In this document: piece after piece, positions 14,001-29,000 of the stretch
Numbering within the stretch: the first letter of the stretch is position 1
Layout: each line of letters opens with the position of its first letter
Source: Acanthopleura granulata
Lineage: Eukaryota; Mollusca; Polyplacophora; Chitonida; Chitonidae
Direction: 5' to 3'
DNA length: 64,000 bases
Assembly (NCBI GenBank): GCA_016165875.1
Contig: JABBOT010000033.1
Span: 744,001-808,000 of the forward strand
Program-made: the position numbers and the translations under genes
Notes under the pieces: generated by a model
What the model was told of the DNA's origin: nothing
The model's input: the letters and a program-made list of their open reading frames with translations, nothing else
The model's database searches: none

Positions 14001-17000
14001 TTGATTTGATCTCAGTGGCATTTTACATCGTACTCAAGAATTTCTCAGTTATATGACTGTGGCCAGCATTATGGTGGGAGGAAACCCGACAAAGCCCGGC
14101 GGAAACCTATGACCATCCCAGGTTGCTGGCAGACCTTCCCACAAACGGCCGGAGAGGAAGCCAGCATGATCTGGACTTACACCCACAGCAGCCGCGTTGG
14201 TGAGAGGCACTGGGTCATTACGCTGTGCTGGCGCATTTTCCAACTGAACAACGGAGACCCCCTCTTTACTGGTTACAACCTATCAAAGATATCTTATTCA
14301 CAAGGAAAAGTGTGACAAATGAAGAATTTCAAGATGGCCGACAGCAGGCATACTGGATGATGAGTGATTAAAGCCTACTACTACCTTCCTCTGTCTTGTC
14401 TCCTGCCACTGTGTAAGTATGACCGTTACAAGTTAAAACCTGCCCAAGATATCTTGTTCACAATGACAGGTGTGATAGAGCTAGGAAATCCAACATAGCT
14501 GACAGCAGGCATGCTGGATGACGTGGGGGGGGGGGGGGAATCCAACACAAAGTTTCCTTTGCTGGCCTTCTCTGACTTCAAAGAGGCAAACTTTATGGGT
14601 TAAAGAATATTAAAGCTATTTATTTCACAGAGCGCTGTGACAGACAGACAAGAGAACACACACATGGAGAGTATTTTCACTTTCATAGCGGAGGAAAATT
14701 TAATCGCTGTACCAACTCACCTGCTGATTGGACTCGTTACTGCGCTCCACTCCACCTTCCTCTAACGTGTAGTCGTAGTTGAACAGGTAAAGCAGGAGGT
14801 GCCAGAGCACACCAGCCTGGAAGAGGTGCGTCTGGAGCCAGAAGTCGACACAGAAGGCGCTGACGCACTCCGCCACTACCTGGCACAGACGAGGCACATT
14901 CTGTAAAGAAACAAAAGTCAAGTTTTTATTTTTGTACTCTTCATTTTGTTATATTTAGGCATTTGATTCTTGTTCCAGGATTTTTTGATCGAATGATCAT
15001 GGCTTGACACCACATCAGCAATAATTCAGCCATATTGTGGCGAGAACATGTTCAAAACAAGAAGCACAGTATGAACTTCGACATAATGACAACATTCAAA
15101 ATCAAATAAATTGGATGAAGATTTTTAAAACCAGTTAAACGAACTAAGCGTCCATTCTTTTTATTTTACAACAGCCGACAACGTCTTCTGGTGGAAGAAA
15201 CACTTTTGAGCGTAACATTTCAACATTTTCACAAGTTTGCTCTATAAAACCAACTGTACAATTAAAAAATTTAACTGTGTTTAATTTGGTGGAAGAAATC
15301 TGAAAAAAATTGGTAAAGGTTTTTTCAGATAAGTTTTTATGGTCTTTATACTCGTCAAAGCTTCATTTATTCAGGACATTTCTCTTTAACAAGAAAAGTT
15401 TACCAGGGCACCTTTGCCACCACCTCCACATTCCTCTACACTCACATGTGGTACACCATGCCTTGCATGGTACACTCACATTACACTCACAATACCATGC
15501 ATTGCATGATAAACGCACATTACACTCACATTACCATGCCTTGCATGGTACACTCACATTACACTCACATTACCATGCCTTGCATGATATACGCACATTA
15601 CACTCACAATACCTTGCCTTGCATGGTACACTCACATTACACTCGCAATACCATGCCTTGCATGATATACGCACATTACACTCACATTACCATGCCTTGC
15701 ATGATATACTCACATTACACTCACATTACCATGCCTTGCATGGTACACTCACATTACACTCACATTACCATGCCTTGCATGATATACTCACATTACACTC
15801 ACATTACCATGCCTTGCATGATATACGCACATTATACTCACATTACCATGCCTTGCATGGTACACTCACATTACACTCACATTACCATGCCTTGCATGAT
15901 ATACTCACATTACACTCACAATACCATGCCTTGCTTGATATACTCACATTACACTCACAATACCATGCCTTGCATGATATACTCACATTACACTCACAAT
16001 ACCATGCATTGCATGGTACACTCACATTACACTCACAATACCATGCCTTGCATGATATACTCACATTACACTCACAATACCATGCCTTGCATGATATACT
16101 CACATTACACTCACAATACCATGCCTTGCATGATATACTCACATTACACTCACAATACCATGCCTTGCATGATATACTCACATTACACTCACAATACCAT
16201 GCCTTGCTTGATATACTCACATTACACTCACAATACCATGCCTTGCATGATATACTCACATTACACTCACAATACCATGCCTTGCACAGTAATGATGAGT
16301 TCACAAGAATCAGTGTTATTTACACTGTCAACAAATCATTGAAAAGGCGTCAAACTTTAACGATGCATTAATCAGTAAGGAACAGCTCACAGACATGACA
16401 AAAAGTTAAAACATTTACTTTGTAATAAAGTATCCGGCAGACATCTTTGATGATGGATGGGTGCTCCTGAATCTTGTCCCGACATCCCTCAAACTGAGAT
16501 GCCACAGCGTAACATCTGGTGATGTGGGTGCACACCTGTAATCAAATATGCTAATTAGTGAAGTTTATTTTGTAATATTACCATACAGGAGAACTATCAA
16601 AGAGGCCTACACATATTACACCCTGATTAATATCTGGTATTTGTACACACCTGTAATTAAATACAGTAATTAGCGAACTTCATTAATGCCATAAAGTCAA
16701 ACGCTGTTTACCGATATAGAAAACCACCTGGTGGTGTCTGCACACACGCCTGTAATGAAATATGCTACTTAAGTGAACTTTCTTTCCAAATACCCCAAAG
16801 GCGAGTGGTGAGTTGTCAAGTTTTATATCACAAAGAGATCTACAGGTATTTTATCCCATGGAACACCTTGGAAAAACACCTGGTGATGTTTGAGTGTTGA
16901 AAAGTAGCACATTTCAACACAAAAGTAATGAAATATGCTACTTTAGTGAACTTTGGTCCATAATAGCCCGCGCAGCGGGCTGTGGAGATGAGATGTGGAC

Positions 17001-20000
17001 AAATCTAGTACTGTATCGAAAAATGAAGCGGTCAACTTTTGACTGACAACTGAAAAGTCATTCCCCAGTCACATACCAAGTGTCAAACATCAGAACTCCT
17101 GTGGCTAATTCGGCCTATGGCTTCTTTTTTCTATGTTAGCATTGAATAAAACACAAATAAGTACTTGAATCGTTGTTAAATGACAGATTTTCATCATTTT
17201 TTAGCCAGGTCCACAGGGTGCCGCCACATTGAAACTAAATCTCGTGAAATCTCTCGATCATGTGACCTACAAGCATCTGCCCGACCAAGACCACAGGTTA
17301 ATTTTATGCACGGAGATTGCCGATTATCTGATGCTAGGCTTAGTGGTAGCACCACATTTCATATTACCATAAAGGTGAGTTATCAAGTTATTGTACTACA
17401 CCATGCAGGGCAAAACACCTGATGATGTTTGTTCACACCTGAGTGAATTCCAGACGTAAAGATCCATCGTCAGGATTTTCTTCATGTATTAGCAGATGAA
17501 TTTCATCCGGTTAAACTCACTGTCACAGAACCACACCTGGCGGCTACGCGCACAACAAATGTATTCATGTCTCATCGTCACAGCAAGGGAGTGGATCAAG
17601 CATCATGTGGGTTTTGTACCTGGACATTTGCTTAGTTTCCTCAGGCAAAGAGATACAACACAAATGCCCGAAACGCAAGACAACGTTCAAAGCAGCCTCA
17701 CCTGCACGGCCACATCTGACTCTGTACTGGAAGCGTTCAGCACATTGACACACCTGGCAAAGGCTTCTTGTAACACCTGGAAAACAGGAAAAGAAATCCA
17801 TCATATACTCTGGAATTGTTTTTCTGTGTTTACTGACTTCCTCCATCTCTACAATTGACTGCACTCAAATAGGTGAGTGATATCATTGAAAACACCCCTA
17901 AGGACAAGGTGTTATGACCATGTTTTCCATGCTATATAGTACTGAACAAAGTTCAAGTGGGTCATCTCATTTAATACACAGGGGTTCTCTAAAAAATGTC
18001 AGGCACCTCCTTGGCCATTGTTAAGTGAAAATATCTGGATAAACAATAAATTAAATAAAATAATAATATCTACTGATTCACAGGTGTTGACACCCTGGGC
18101 ATGAATGAGTCACCAAGGTCATCAGTTTTCTGTGAACTGGATATGGCACACCCTCAGTGGGTACATTATACGGGTGGAAGAGAGGTTTGATTTTCAACGA
18201 TCTTCATGTAAGACCAAATGACACAGAAGCAATGTGATTTATGTCCTTAAGTCTTTTCACTTCTCCACCACTCTCACCTCCATACTGTTCTCACCTGTAT
18301 AGGTATACAGGTGAGAGTGGTAGAGAAGTGAAAAGACTTAAGGACCTGAATCGTAATACGTCTGTGTCAAGTGTATGGGTGCAGTATGGATGCTTACTCA
18401 TAGATTATTATCTGTAGAGGCTAAACCCTATACCCTTCTTACTGCTTGCAGACGTATTTTACCAACATGCCGTGCTGTCCCTCTCAGTTTATTGGCATCA
18501 ATGAAACATTTATTTCCCCAGACCCACATGTTTAAGCCGTTCATTGTTGCATGTTATCCGGGCATGTGGGTCTATGGAAATAAATGTTTTATTGATGCCA
18601 ACATCAAACTCAGAGTGACAACATGGTATATTGGTAAAATACACCTGCAGGAAGTACGACGGATCTAGGGCTTAGCCTCTGTGGATAAAAATCCATGGGT
18701 AAGCCCGATAGAGCTAATCTATAACACTCTCACCTCTATACCACTCTCACTTCTGTACTGCTCTAACCCCTTCGCAATTCTCACCTTCATACCGTTCTCA
18801 CCTCTATAACATTCTCATATTTTTACTGCTCTCACCGCTATACTGTTCTCATCTCTATACCATTCTCACCTCTATACAATTCTCACCCTTATTAATATTC
18901 TCATCTCCATACCATTCTTACCTCTACAACGTTCTCACCTCTACACCATTCTCACCTCAATGCTATTCTCACCTTTATACCATTCTCACCTCAATTCCAT
19001 TCTCATCTCTATACCATTCTCACCTCAATGCCATTCTCACCTCTATACCATTCTCACCTCAATGCCATTCTCACCTCTATACCATTCTCATCTCAATGCC
19101 ATTCTCACCTCTATACCATTCTCACCTCTATACAATTCTCACCACTTATTAATATTCTCACCTCCATACCATTCTTACCTCTACAACGTTCTCACCTCTA
19201 CACCATTCTCACCTCTATACCATTCTCACCTTTATACCATTCTCACCTCTATACAATTCTCACCTCAATGCCATTCTCACCTCTTTACAGTTTTCACCTC
19301 TATCCATCCTCACCATTATATCATTCTCACCTCTACATCATTCTCACCTCTATACTGTTCTCACCTCTACACAATTCTCACCTTTATACCATTCTCACCT
19401 CTATCCATTCCCACCTTTATATCATTCTCACCTCTACATCATTCTCACCTCTACACCATTCTAACCTCTACACCGTTCTCACCTCAATGCCATTCTCACC
19501 TCTATACCATTCTCACCTCAATGCCATTCTCACCTCTATCCATTTTCACCTCTATACTGTTCTCACCTCTACACAATTCTCACCTTTATACCATTCTCAC
19601 CTCTATCCATTCCCACCTTTATATCATTCTCACCTCTATACAATTCTCACCTCTACACCATTCTAACCTCTATATCGTTCTCACCTCAATACCATTCTCT
19701 CTCCTAAGCTCCTCAGCGTTGAGCGCAGAACAGTTGACAGTGTGGTAGGCCAGCTCACTGGCCGCTGACAGGAGCGGAGCAGCCTTTGAGAACAGTGAGT
19801 CATCGTGCGTCTCCATCTTAATGGTCTTGATCAACATTGGATATCCAGCATACTTGTAAGGGCAGAGTTCTGAAACAAGACAAATTTGTACAGGGAAACT
19901 TTGAAAGGGTAGAAATTCGATGTTTTGTCGCAGCCGTTCAGGAATGGTGAATCACACTTGATCCTTTGTTTCCCGCATGTCATTTTCCCCATGCATCAGA

Positions 20001-23000
20001 ATTCATTACTTCATTTCTTGTGTGAAACTGACACCACAGATAAGGTTGTCACCAATTCTAGCCAAATGACGATTATGAAAAATGTTCCACTACCCTCTCC
20101 AGTTTTCCAAAACATATTGACTGGAAAAAAGGATCAAGTTTAATAGGCCTAACAAATTAGCTTTGATGGTAAGGATAAACCTCAATATTACCAAGTTCAA
20201 TTCACTGAACACTTGACCTGAAAATCTTAATACCACATTTCAGTTTAGGACCCCAGAGATTTTAGAGCAATGGCTTCTTTGAACAGAAGTTACTGTATTC
20301 AGAGCTACATTTATTACTTATTTAAAGAGATTTGATTTATTTCATTGGTGTTTTACGCCGTACTCAAGAATATTTCATACAATGGCGGGCAGCATTACGG
20401 TGGGAGGAAACCAGGCAGAGCCCAAGGGAAACACATGACCATCCGCAGGTTGCTGGCAGACCTTCCCATGTACGGCCGGAGAGGAAGCCAGCATGAGCTG
20501 GTCTTGAACTCACAGTGACCGCATTGGTGGGAGGCTTCGGGTCATTGTGCTGCGATAGTGCGCTAATCAACTGAGCCACGGAGGCCCCCTATTTAAAGAG
20601 AGGGGTTTTAAAGAAATTAACATGGTGAGGAAAAAAAAAAATGCATGGGAATACGTCCCTTTATGAAGGGTGAGTTGGGTTGCGCATAACGAATATATTT
20701 TTAAGGAAGGCCTTAGTGGTTTACCCTGTACTCCTGAATATTTCACACATATGATAACGACAGCGTTACTGTGGCAGGAAACCAGACTGAGACCGCAGGA
20801 AACACAAGACCATCTGCTGATTTCTGGCAGTCCTTCTAAAATACAACTGGAAAGGGAGCCATCATGAGCTGGACTTGAAATCACAGCGTTCACACTGACG
20901 TAAGAAACTCCAGGGTAGTCGCACTTTGGTAGAGCGATTTCCCCACTGGCTTTTATTATGAAACTGATCTGTGGGAAGCTTGGATCTTAATCATAGGGTA
21001 TATGGCCAGTTGTTCTGTCTTACCTTCCTGGTATCTACTGAACAGGATGGACTGAGCCTTCAGGATCAGCACGATGTTTGCTGGGTCCGGCCCCTGCGTC
21101 ACTTTGCTTTTACTGCACAGAAACTCGTACGCCTTGTTGACCTTCTCAAAGATATCCTGAAATCGATCAAGAAAAAACAATAAAACACATATCGCCCCCT
21201 TTTTCTGCAAAATACAGAAAGCAGAACTGTCCAAAATCTGTAATTTTCACACAAGGGGGAAAGACTAAAAGTTAAAAATGTTATCACGTGATCTCCATAG
21301 AGAGGAGAATGTGTGTGCCTTATTTGGTCCCTTGTCAAATAGTTTTTGAGAAATATTTACTTATTTACTTTTTGATCGGTGCTTTTTGCCGTATTCAAGA
21401 ATACTTCTCTTAAATAACAACGACCAACATTATGGTGCGAGGAAACCGACAGAGCCCGAGGGATCCACAACCATCCGCATGGCTGCTGACGGACTTCTTG
21501 GAGAAATAGTGTCCGTTACTAACACATATGAAACAAGACAAGTGTAAATAAAAATGCACCCATTTCACAGTTAACCGCACATTGCCAGAATATTACAGTC
21601 ATGTCTTTCTTTTTTTTCCCCCTCATTTGATTAATTGGAAGAATTATTTTCAAGAACATAAAGACACCATGGAGAGAACACTTACAAGTGATATTTTATT
21701 CTAGTTGTATAACAATGTCAGTATTCCCTGTAACACAAAGGATTTTGACATGTTACTCACACGTCCTTCGGGGTTTTTGTCTGGGTGATACTTTTGCGCC
21801 AGGCGGAAGTAAGCCTTTCGAATTTTCCCCTCATCATGGCTGTAAAAGAAAACAAAAAGAAAACCATAAAAGACATTAACCTTTTTGTTGCTGTTGTGCA
21901 CTGAAACAGTTCCGCTTTAATGATTTAGAATGACTGTTACATTAAACATCAGTTTTACTGTTCAGGGAATTCCAACAACATATAAATACATAACTTTGAG
22001 AAAGTCTTTTCAGATATTTCATTTAAAGATACACACTGGTCCAAGTTTCATATTCTCTTAAAAATTTCCCTCTGAAATACATGTATAAGGACCTTTTTAA
22101 AGACTACTATGAATATTAAAGGCAGAAAAGGAATACAATCAAATATACAGAGAATGTTTTGGATACGCCCCAAATGCTATTTCTGCACTTCCTTACCCTC
22201 CAACACCCTTGTCGAGTTTCAAGACCTCCAAGGCTTCTTCTATCGACATGGTCGGAGGCTTCTTTTCCACTTCCTTTTTCCAGGCTTCCAGAATATCTTT
22301 CAATAATCTCACCTGAGCAGGTAAGACAAGACAGTCATTAATTAATGTTCATCAATATACATTTTGTAATTAACACTTCACAAGTTTTAACAAGTCCACT
22401 AATAAAAACATATATGATGAAACCTTTCATGGACGTTTAATGATGAATTCAAAATCTTTCAGGTCTTTTAACTTGTCACAGAAAAGCTAAATGAGTATTT
22501 CATTGGTCAGCAAGATAGTTCAGCTGACATCTGATTGGTCCCATGTAGAACCTTACCGGATCTTTGATTGGCCAATCTGGAAAGCGTGTGACATCACAGA
22601 GGTGCTTCAGATAATAAATATTACAGAAGAGTTCATTCTCTAGTTGTGGGTAGCTGATCATAGGGATGGGACAGTACTGGTACAGCGCTCGGGTGTTGCT
22701 CATCAGGCGTGGTGAAAAGTCCGCCAGGTGAGACGCCGTCTTCTCGATCATCATGCGTCTGGGGGGAAAAAAGAAAAAAAGTTTGACAAAGTGATTCTCT
22801 CATCATGATGTATTCTGCAAGAAATACATCTATTATTCTGTTATTCACTGATCAGAGCAAATTGATTTCTAGCCAGCAAATAAGCTGTATGATTTTGTTG
22901 GTCCTGTTTTTTCATAACTTTTTTCTAGTCCTAATCATGGTTATCATCAAAGGTGATTAGTTTTAACCTCTGTTAATTATCAATTTTGATTTTTCATTTT

Positions 23001-26000
23001 TAAGCCACATTTGTGATCAATTCACTCTGGAAGATGACGTTACCATGGCAAATTCCTCAGAGCTCCAACCAGGATAGGCAACTTTGGATCTGGAACTGCT
23101 ACAAACTCAACTGATTATCAGTATGAGTTTATTTATATACTTCACCGAAACATCACGCTCAAGAATTTGTCACTTCTGCCATGGTTGCCAGAGTGGGGGG
23201 CAGCAGATTAAACCAGTGACTAGTGGGAAATTCCTGGCAAACTGACACCTCAGTGGAAGGCATGTTGTCCGAAGTGAAATTCATGCAAAAACCACATCTC
23301 CAACACATCCCGGCCAAAAACCTCCCACAAAATCAGAAGCCATTTTACGATTGGTCAAAAAACCCTCACCTCATTTCTGTGTTCCAGATGGCCTCAGGCG
23401 TGTCGAACTCTCCCAGGAAAATCTCAGCAAATTTTTCGGCCGAGTAGTTCTCCAGGTAGCAGACCATGGCCTCAGGAAGCATGTGACCTAGAACGCTTCG
23501 TACCATGATGTCCGAGTTACTGGACTGGTGACAATGAATGAAATAATACACATCACCGATCTCGACATATCTGTCTTGTTTTCGATATCAAAAGATTTTC
23601 ACTCGTGCATTATTACCCAGGATATGCCTCGCATAGAAACAACAACATCTGAAGACATTTTTTGTTTTCTTTTTGTTCTCTTGCTTTTAATTTACATGTA
23701 CTGTATTGGCACATATATCTGGCAGCCTTTTTTCCCCGACATTTTCAAACTCCCCAAAACCCTGTGCCACTTACGCGGGCATATGAATTCTCATCAAGGG
23801 TTTTGCAATATTACCAAAGTCCACAGAACGCTGAGTAGCATGAAAAATCAGACACTCCTGCTGCCAGTACGGAACTGGCGATCTACAGCATGAGCTGACA
23901 ATGAGCTGGTCTTGAACTCAGAGTGACCACACTGATGAGAGGCATGGGGTCATAACGTCCCACTGGTGCGCTAAACCCCTCAGCCACAGAGCCCTCCCCC
24001 CTTCAAAAAACCCTTAAAAAAGCTGTACAACAACGAGAGTGCTAATTCAGGGGAAACTGAAAGTGAAAGCAACAAAAGACAGCTAAATCCCCTAAATAAC
24101 TCCTAAAACTCCCAAAACTTCTATATGTACAATGATTTTTTCTGGAATTTATGTCATTAGTCCTGGTTACACGTGTGAATATGGTATTAAGAGTTCAGCC
24201 TACTTTATTTGGAAACTACAGACGCCTCATAATTCAATCTCTGAAAATTAATTTGTTTCTCTACCTGAAGGATTTAACATGGCACATTTTTCATGTCCTA
24301 GGATTGTGCATCTCAGAAAGCTCAACAATAAGGTCCCTTTACTCCACAAAATACAAACACGGTGAAAAATGAAAGTGAAACTACATGGATTATGAATGGC
24401 TATAGTATACACATCAGACACTTCTGTTCAATTATTCTTCAGCCCCTCCCCGCCCCCTTTATTTATTTATTCATTTGATTGGTGTTTAACACTGTGCTCA
24501 AGAATGTTTCACACATGTGGTGGTGGCCAGCATTACGGTGGGAGGAAACTGGGAAGAGCAATGGGAAACCCTCTACCATCCGCTGTACAACAACGACAGT
24601 GCTAATTCAGGGGAAACTGAAAGTGAAAGCAACATTGTAAGTGTAAGTAAGAGATGATAAAGGGAGACACCTGCTCCTCTGATCAAGAAACATGGGAAAC
24701 TAAAAAGGGGCAACTAAAAATGGAAGAAAGAGGGAGTAACTGCTCACCTCTTCAGAGCGAAACGCTTGTTTCAGATGGGTGTACTTTAGGAAACGAGCGA
24801 CAGGGACAACGTTCGAGCCTGTATACATCATGATGAAGAAGAAGACACCTGTCAGGTAGAGACGCGAGATGTTCGGGTTGTCCTGCATGATGCTATACAG
24901 CAAGGTCGCGACCTTCTCCACCAAAACAGGGTCAAAGGTCAGGAGGAGCTGAAACAAAAAAATAGGAAATGGGAAATCTGACAATGCACAAGTTCAGGTC
25001 ATTTTGCACACTTCTTTGTAAGGCTGAGAATCCTATGCCTAACAGTTGCTGAGATATGCTCAGCGCATACTTGAGAAATATGCGCAAGGGCAGACAACTC
25101 CAGAAACAGATCGAAACACTTTGGAAACATTTTTTTCCCCAAATAATTATAGTCATATTTATTTATTTCATATGTGTTTTACGCCGTACTCAAGAATATT
25201 TCACTTATATGACAGCAGCCAACATTATGGTAGGAAGAAAACGGGAAGAGCCCAGGGAAATTCTACGGCCATCCGCACGTTGCTGGCAGACCTTCTCGTG
25301 TGCCACCAGAGGAAGTCAGCATGAGCTGGACTCACTGCATTAGTGAGAAGCACCTGGGTCATTATGCCGCCCCGGTACAATAACCCCTTTGGCCACGGGG
25401 GCCCCTAATTAGTCAGAGGCAGACAACTGCTAATTGCAGTAATAATGCTCATTTACTCAATGCTTTATTTCTTTACTTATTTCACTAACATACACTTCTT
25501 AAAGATTCATGCTTGTGAGAGATTTTTCTTACAATAATAGTGTTTGGAGGCATCATACCTTGGTGACTAGTACACAGCACAACTGACTGGTGTCTGCTGG
25601 ACAGACATTCTATGGTGTGCCATTATATTATTATTTGAAATGGAAGTGGTTATTAATTTGACAAAAACCTTGGCAAGATGGCCGAAAGCTAGGATCTCTA
25701 AAGTATCACTTGTCGACGCCTTAAGTTTTCTTCATTATTATTTCCTTGGTTCGTATCTTACTCAAGAATTTTTCACCTGTAAAAACACCAAAAAGAGCCC
25801 AAGTTAAACCCCTTACAGACTATTGGTGAGTTACTGACCAATTATCCCAGGTGCAACGTACAGATTTGCACACCATATTGATGGAAGACATCTGGTTCAC
25901 GTTTTATAGCTGTGACCTCTGTCTGATTCTTGTGAGTACAACACTTTAGCAAAATGAACAAAGGAGCTAAAAAAAAAAAAAATTACAGGTGGAATGTGAG

Positions 26001-29000
26001 GTGCAGAATGTCTTTGTGTATTACCTGTACTAAGTGTGGCAGACACACCGCATCAGACAAAATCCTCTTGACCCTGGGAAGTGGTCGCACAATGGCACCG
26101 TCAACGTCTCTATAAAACACCATAGATATATACACACAAAATTTTGAGAAAATTTTTGAAGCAAAATTTTACCAAAATGAAGAAATATTTCAAAACTTAC
26201 AGCACTCTTGACACATTTACAAGACAAAATACGGCTTGTTTCAAAGACCTGGTGAGTCTTGAGCTAAGATTTATTTATTTGTTTGATTGATGTTTAATGC
26301 CATACTCAAGAATATTTCACTTATACGACGACAGCCAGAATTATGGTAGGTGGAAACAAGGTAAAGCCTGGGGGAAACCTGTGACCATCTGCTGGTCGCA
26401 GAATAAGCTGGACTTGAACTCACAGATACCACACTGGTGAGGACACGTGGGTCATTACGCTAATGCTGGTGAGCTAACCCCATCGTCCATGGAGGCCCCT
26501 TAAGTTAAGAGAAATCCAGCATTGTTATCTATGGGCAGGCCAGTGGCTGGCTAGTAGTGCATTACAAGCTAGTCTGCAGAGCAATTTTAGTCAATCTGTT
26601 TGGCGTCTTGCAACAAAACACTGAATTTCAGAGTTACCTGTTGTGAAATGAAAATCAGCCAATGCCTTGTGTTTCAGCACAGAAAATAAAATGTAATATA
26701 ACATTTCATCAATTTCAAGCATTTCCAAAACAAGATAAGGAAGCGTCTGAGAACTATGCATTGCTTCAAATAATATACTTGTAGCATTTGGCCGTACTGC
26801 ATTTCGGATCAATTCAATTATCAACAAGCAACCTTTGAGAAGTGGTGTCCCAAGTTGATGAACCATAACTTAAGCCTGTTCCAATCAACTGATTCCTGAA
26901 CTTGATATGACGGGCCACAAACATAAATCAGCCAGCAAAACGTTACCAAATTTGGAAAATATCCACAGCAGTTATTGCCGAGGCCAAAGCGTACCAGACA
27001 GACAAACTAACCAGGAGAGAGAGAGACATACAGGCCCAATTTAATATCCCATGTTTTCTGGACGGTAAAGCCTGACCAGTACCTGCTCGGGTAAAACTCG
27101 GTCATTTTGTTTAATACCCCATGTTTCCTGGACGCTAAAGCCTGACCCGTACCTGCTCGGGTAAAACTCGGTCATTTTGTTGAGCATGTTGAGAATGAGC
27201 GTGGCCAGATCCGTCTCGTTCATGACCGCTTGACCAGTGGCCAGTATTGTCCATTTAAGCTGGGGCACGGCCTGCATGGGTCGCCAGCCGTCCATCCCCT
27301 GTGCCCAGCATCGCGTCTTGGCGTGGACTGTACCCTCCTTATAGAAATCCTTCATCTGAAAACCAGCAAACAAATAAACAGACAAACTGATTAATAAATT
27401 TTAACTGGCACTCCACTTTCAGAAATCCTTCACCTGAAAAGTGTAATGAGTTTGAGAGTTATCTTTCTAAAATATTTAACAATTTTCATTAAAACATGCT
27501 TGATGGACAACTTTCACAATGGCCAACCGTCACACTTGTTCTGTGGTATGCACAAACTGTGGTTTCGTTCAACTGTTAATAAGCATGAACGGGACTCCAC
27601 TATCAGAAACACGGATTTAGAATGGATCATTATGGCTTAACGGTAATATTTCAGCCAAATCTAATATTTCAGGCGAAACGTATTTAGATACGGGTATTTT
27701 ATTGGGGAATTATAGGGGATAACATGATTTCACTTTTAAAATAGCTGTCAAGTTCATGGGTTGAGCAAAGGACTCCGAATGTAAAGATGCGGCCGAAGTA
27801 TCAAGAGCTGGAATCAATGTGGTTGCTGTGAGTTCAATTCCAGCTCATGCTGGCTTCCTCTCAGGCCGTATATTTTGAAAAGGCCTGCCAAGCAATATGA
27901 GGAAAGTTGTTGGTTTCCTGGTCACGGCTCTGGTTGGTTTCCTCTCACCATAATGCTTGCCACCGAAGTGAAATATTCTTGTGTACGGCATAAAACACCA
28001 ATCAAATGAATTAATCAAGAACTGTAGTCAGGCTCTGAAGTATTGGTAACAGTTATCATCTCTTCTCAAATGCCATTTTCTTTTCAAGAAAAATGACATA
28101 GATCTTCAGTAAAAAAAAAAAAAGACAAGACAAGGGGGGGGGGGGGCTCCATAGCCTATTGATTACATGTACTATGCCAGCGCAGTAAAAACACCCATGA
28201 GCCTCTAAATAATGAAACTGTTAATACTGAAAAATTTTTGAGTAAAACTTATGTCAGCTGTGTCCTTAGAGTCCTTAGAATGTACATATAACAATTTTTC
28301 AGTCACACGATGACGTAGAGTCCTTAGAATGTACATATAACAATTTTTCAGTCACACGATGACGTAGAGTCCTTAGAATGTACATATAACAATTTTTCAG
28401 TCACACGATGACGTAGAGTCCTTAGAATGTACATATAACAATTTTTCAGTCACACGATGACGTAGAGTCCTTAGAATGTACATATACTGCATCCTCTCGT
28501 GGCAGGGTCCAGTGAATGCAGCCGAAGTGCTGCCGCCATTGGAACATCATGCCAAAGACACCCGACATGACACCCCAACCAATCACATTATACTGACACC
28601 CTGCCGAGCAGTGTTGTTTCCTTGCTGTAACCTCTCAATACTGAGCGCCGAGCAAAGCAGCAAGAAGAACTGTTTTTAAAGCCTTCTGTACGACCTGGAT
28701 CGGGCTTGAACCCGGAACTTCCTGAACTTGAGGCGCGTACTCTTACCAGCAGGCCACCGAGGTGACCTAACACACAAACTGACTAACATGGGTTCTGCAT
28801 GCAGGCTAGTACTGACCTCCTCGAAGCTGTATGGCCCTAACCTCTCCTTGTCTTTGTTCCCAAAATACCACTCCTTCTCACTCTCCCGCTTCATGTCTGG
28901 TGACGCCTCGATCACATTCGTCTGAAACACAAAAACATGGTGAGGACAACAGTGACTGATAACATAACAACAGTGTGAAAACTACAGCAGTCTTCCTCGC

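Noticed and set aside
15310..16371. 353-codon plus-strand frame rich in H-S-H-Y-H-A-L
   Set aside because: It is the translation of a 39-bp minisatellite with a period of 13 codons; all three frames are open for the same reason. It lies between two well-defined exons of the minus-strand gene.
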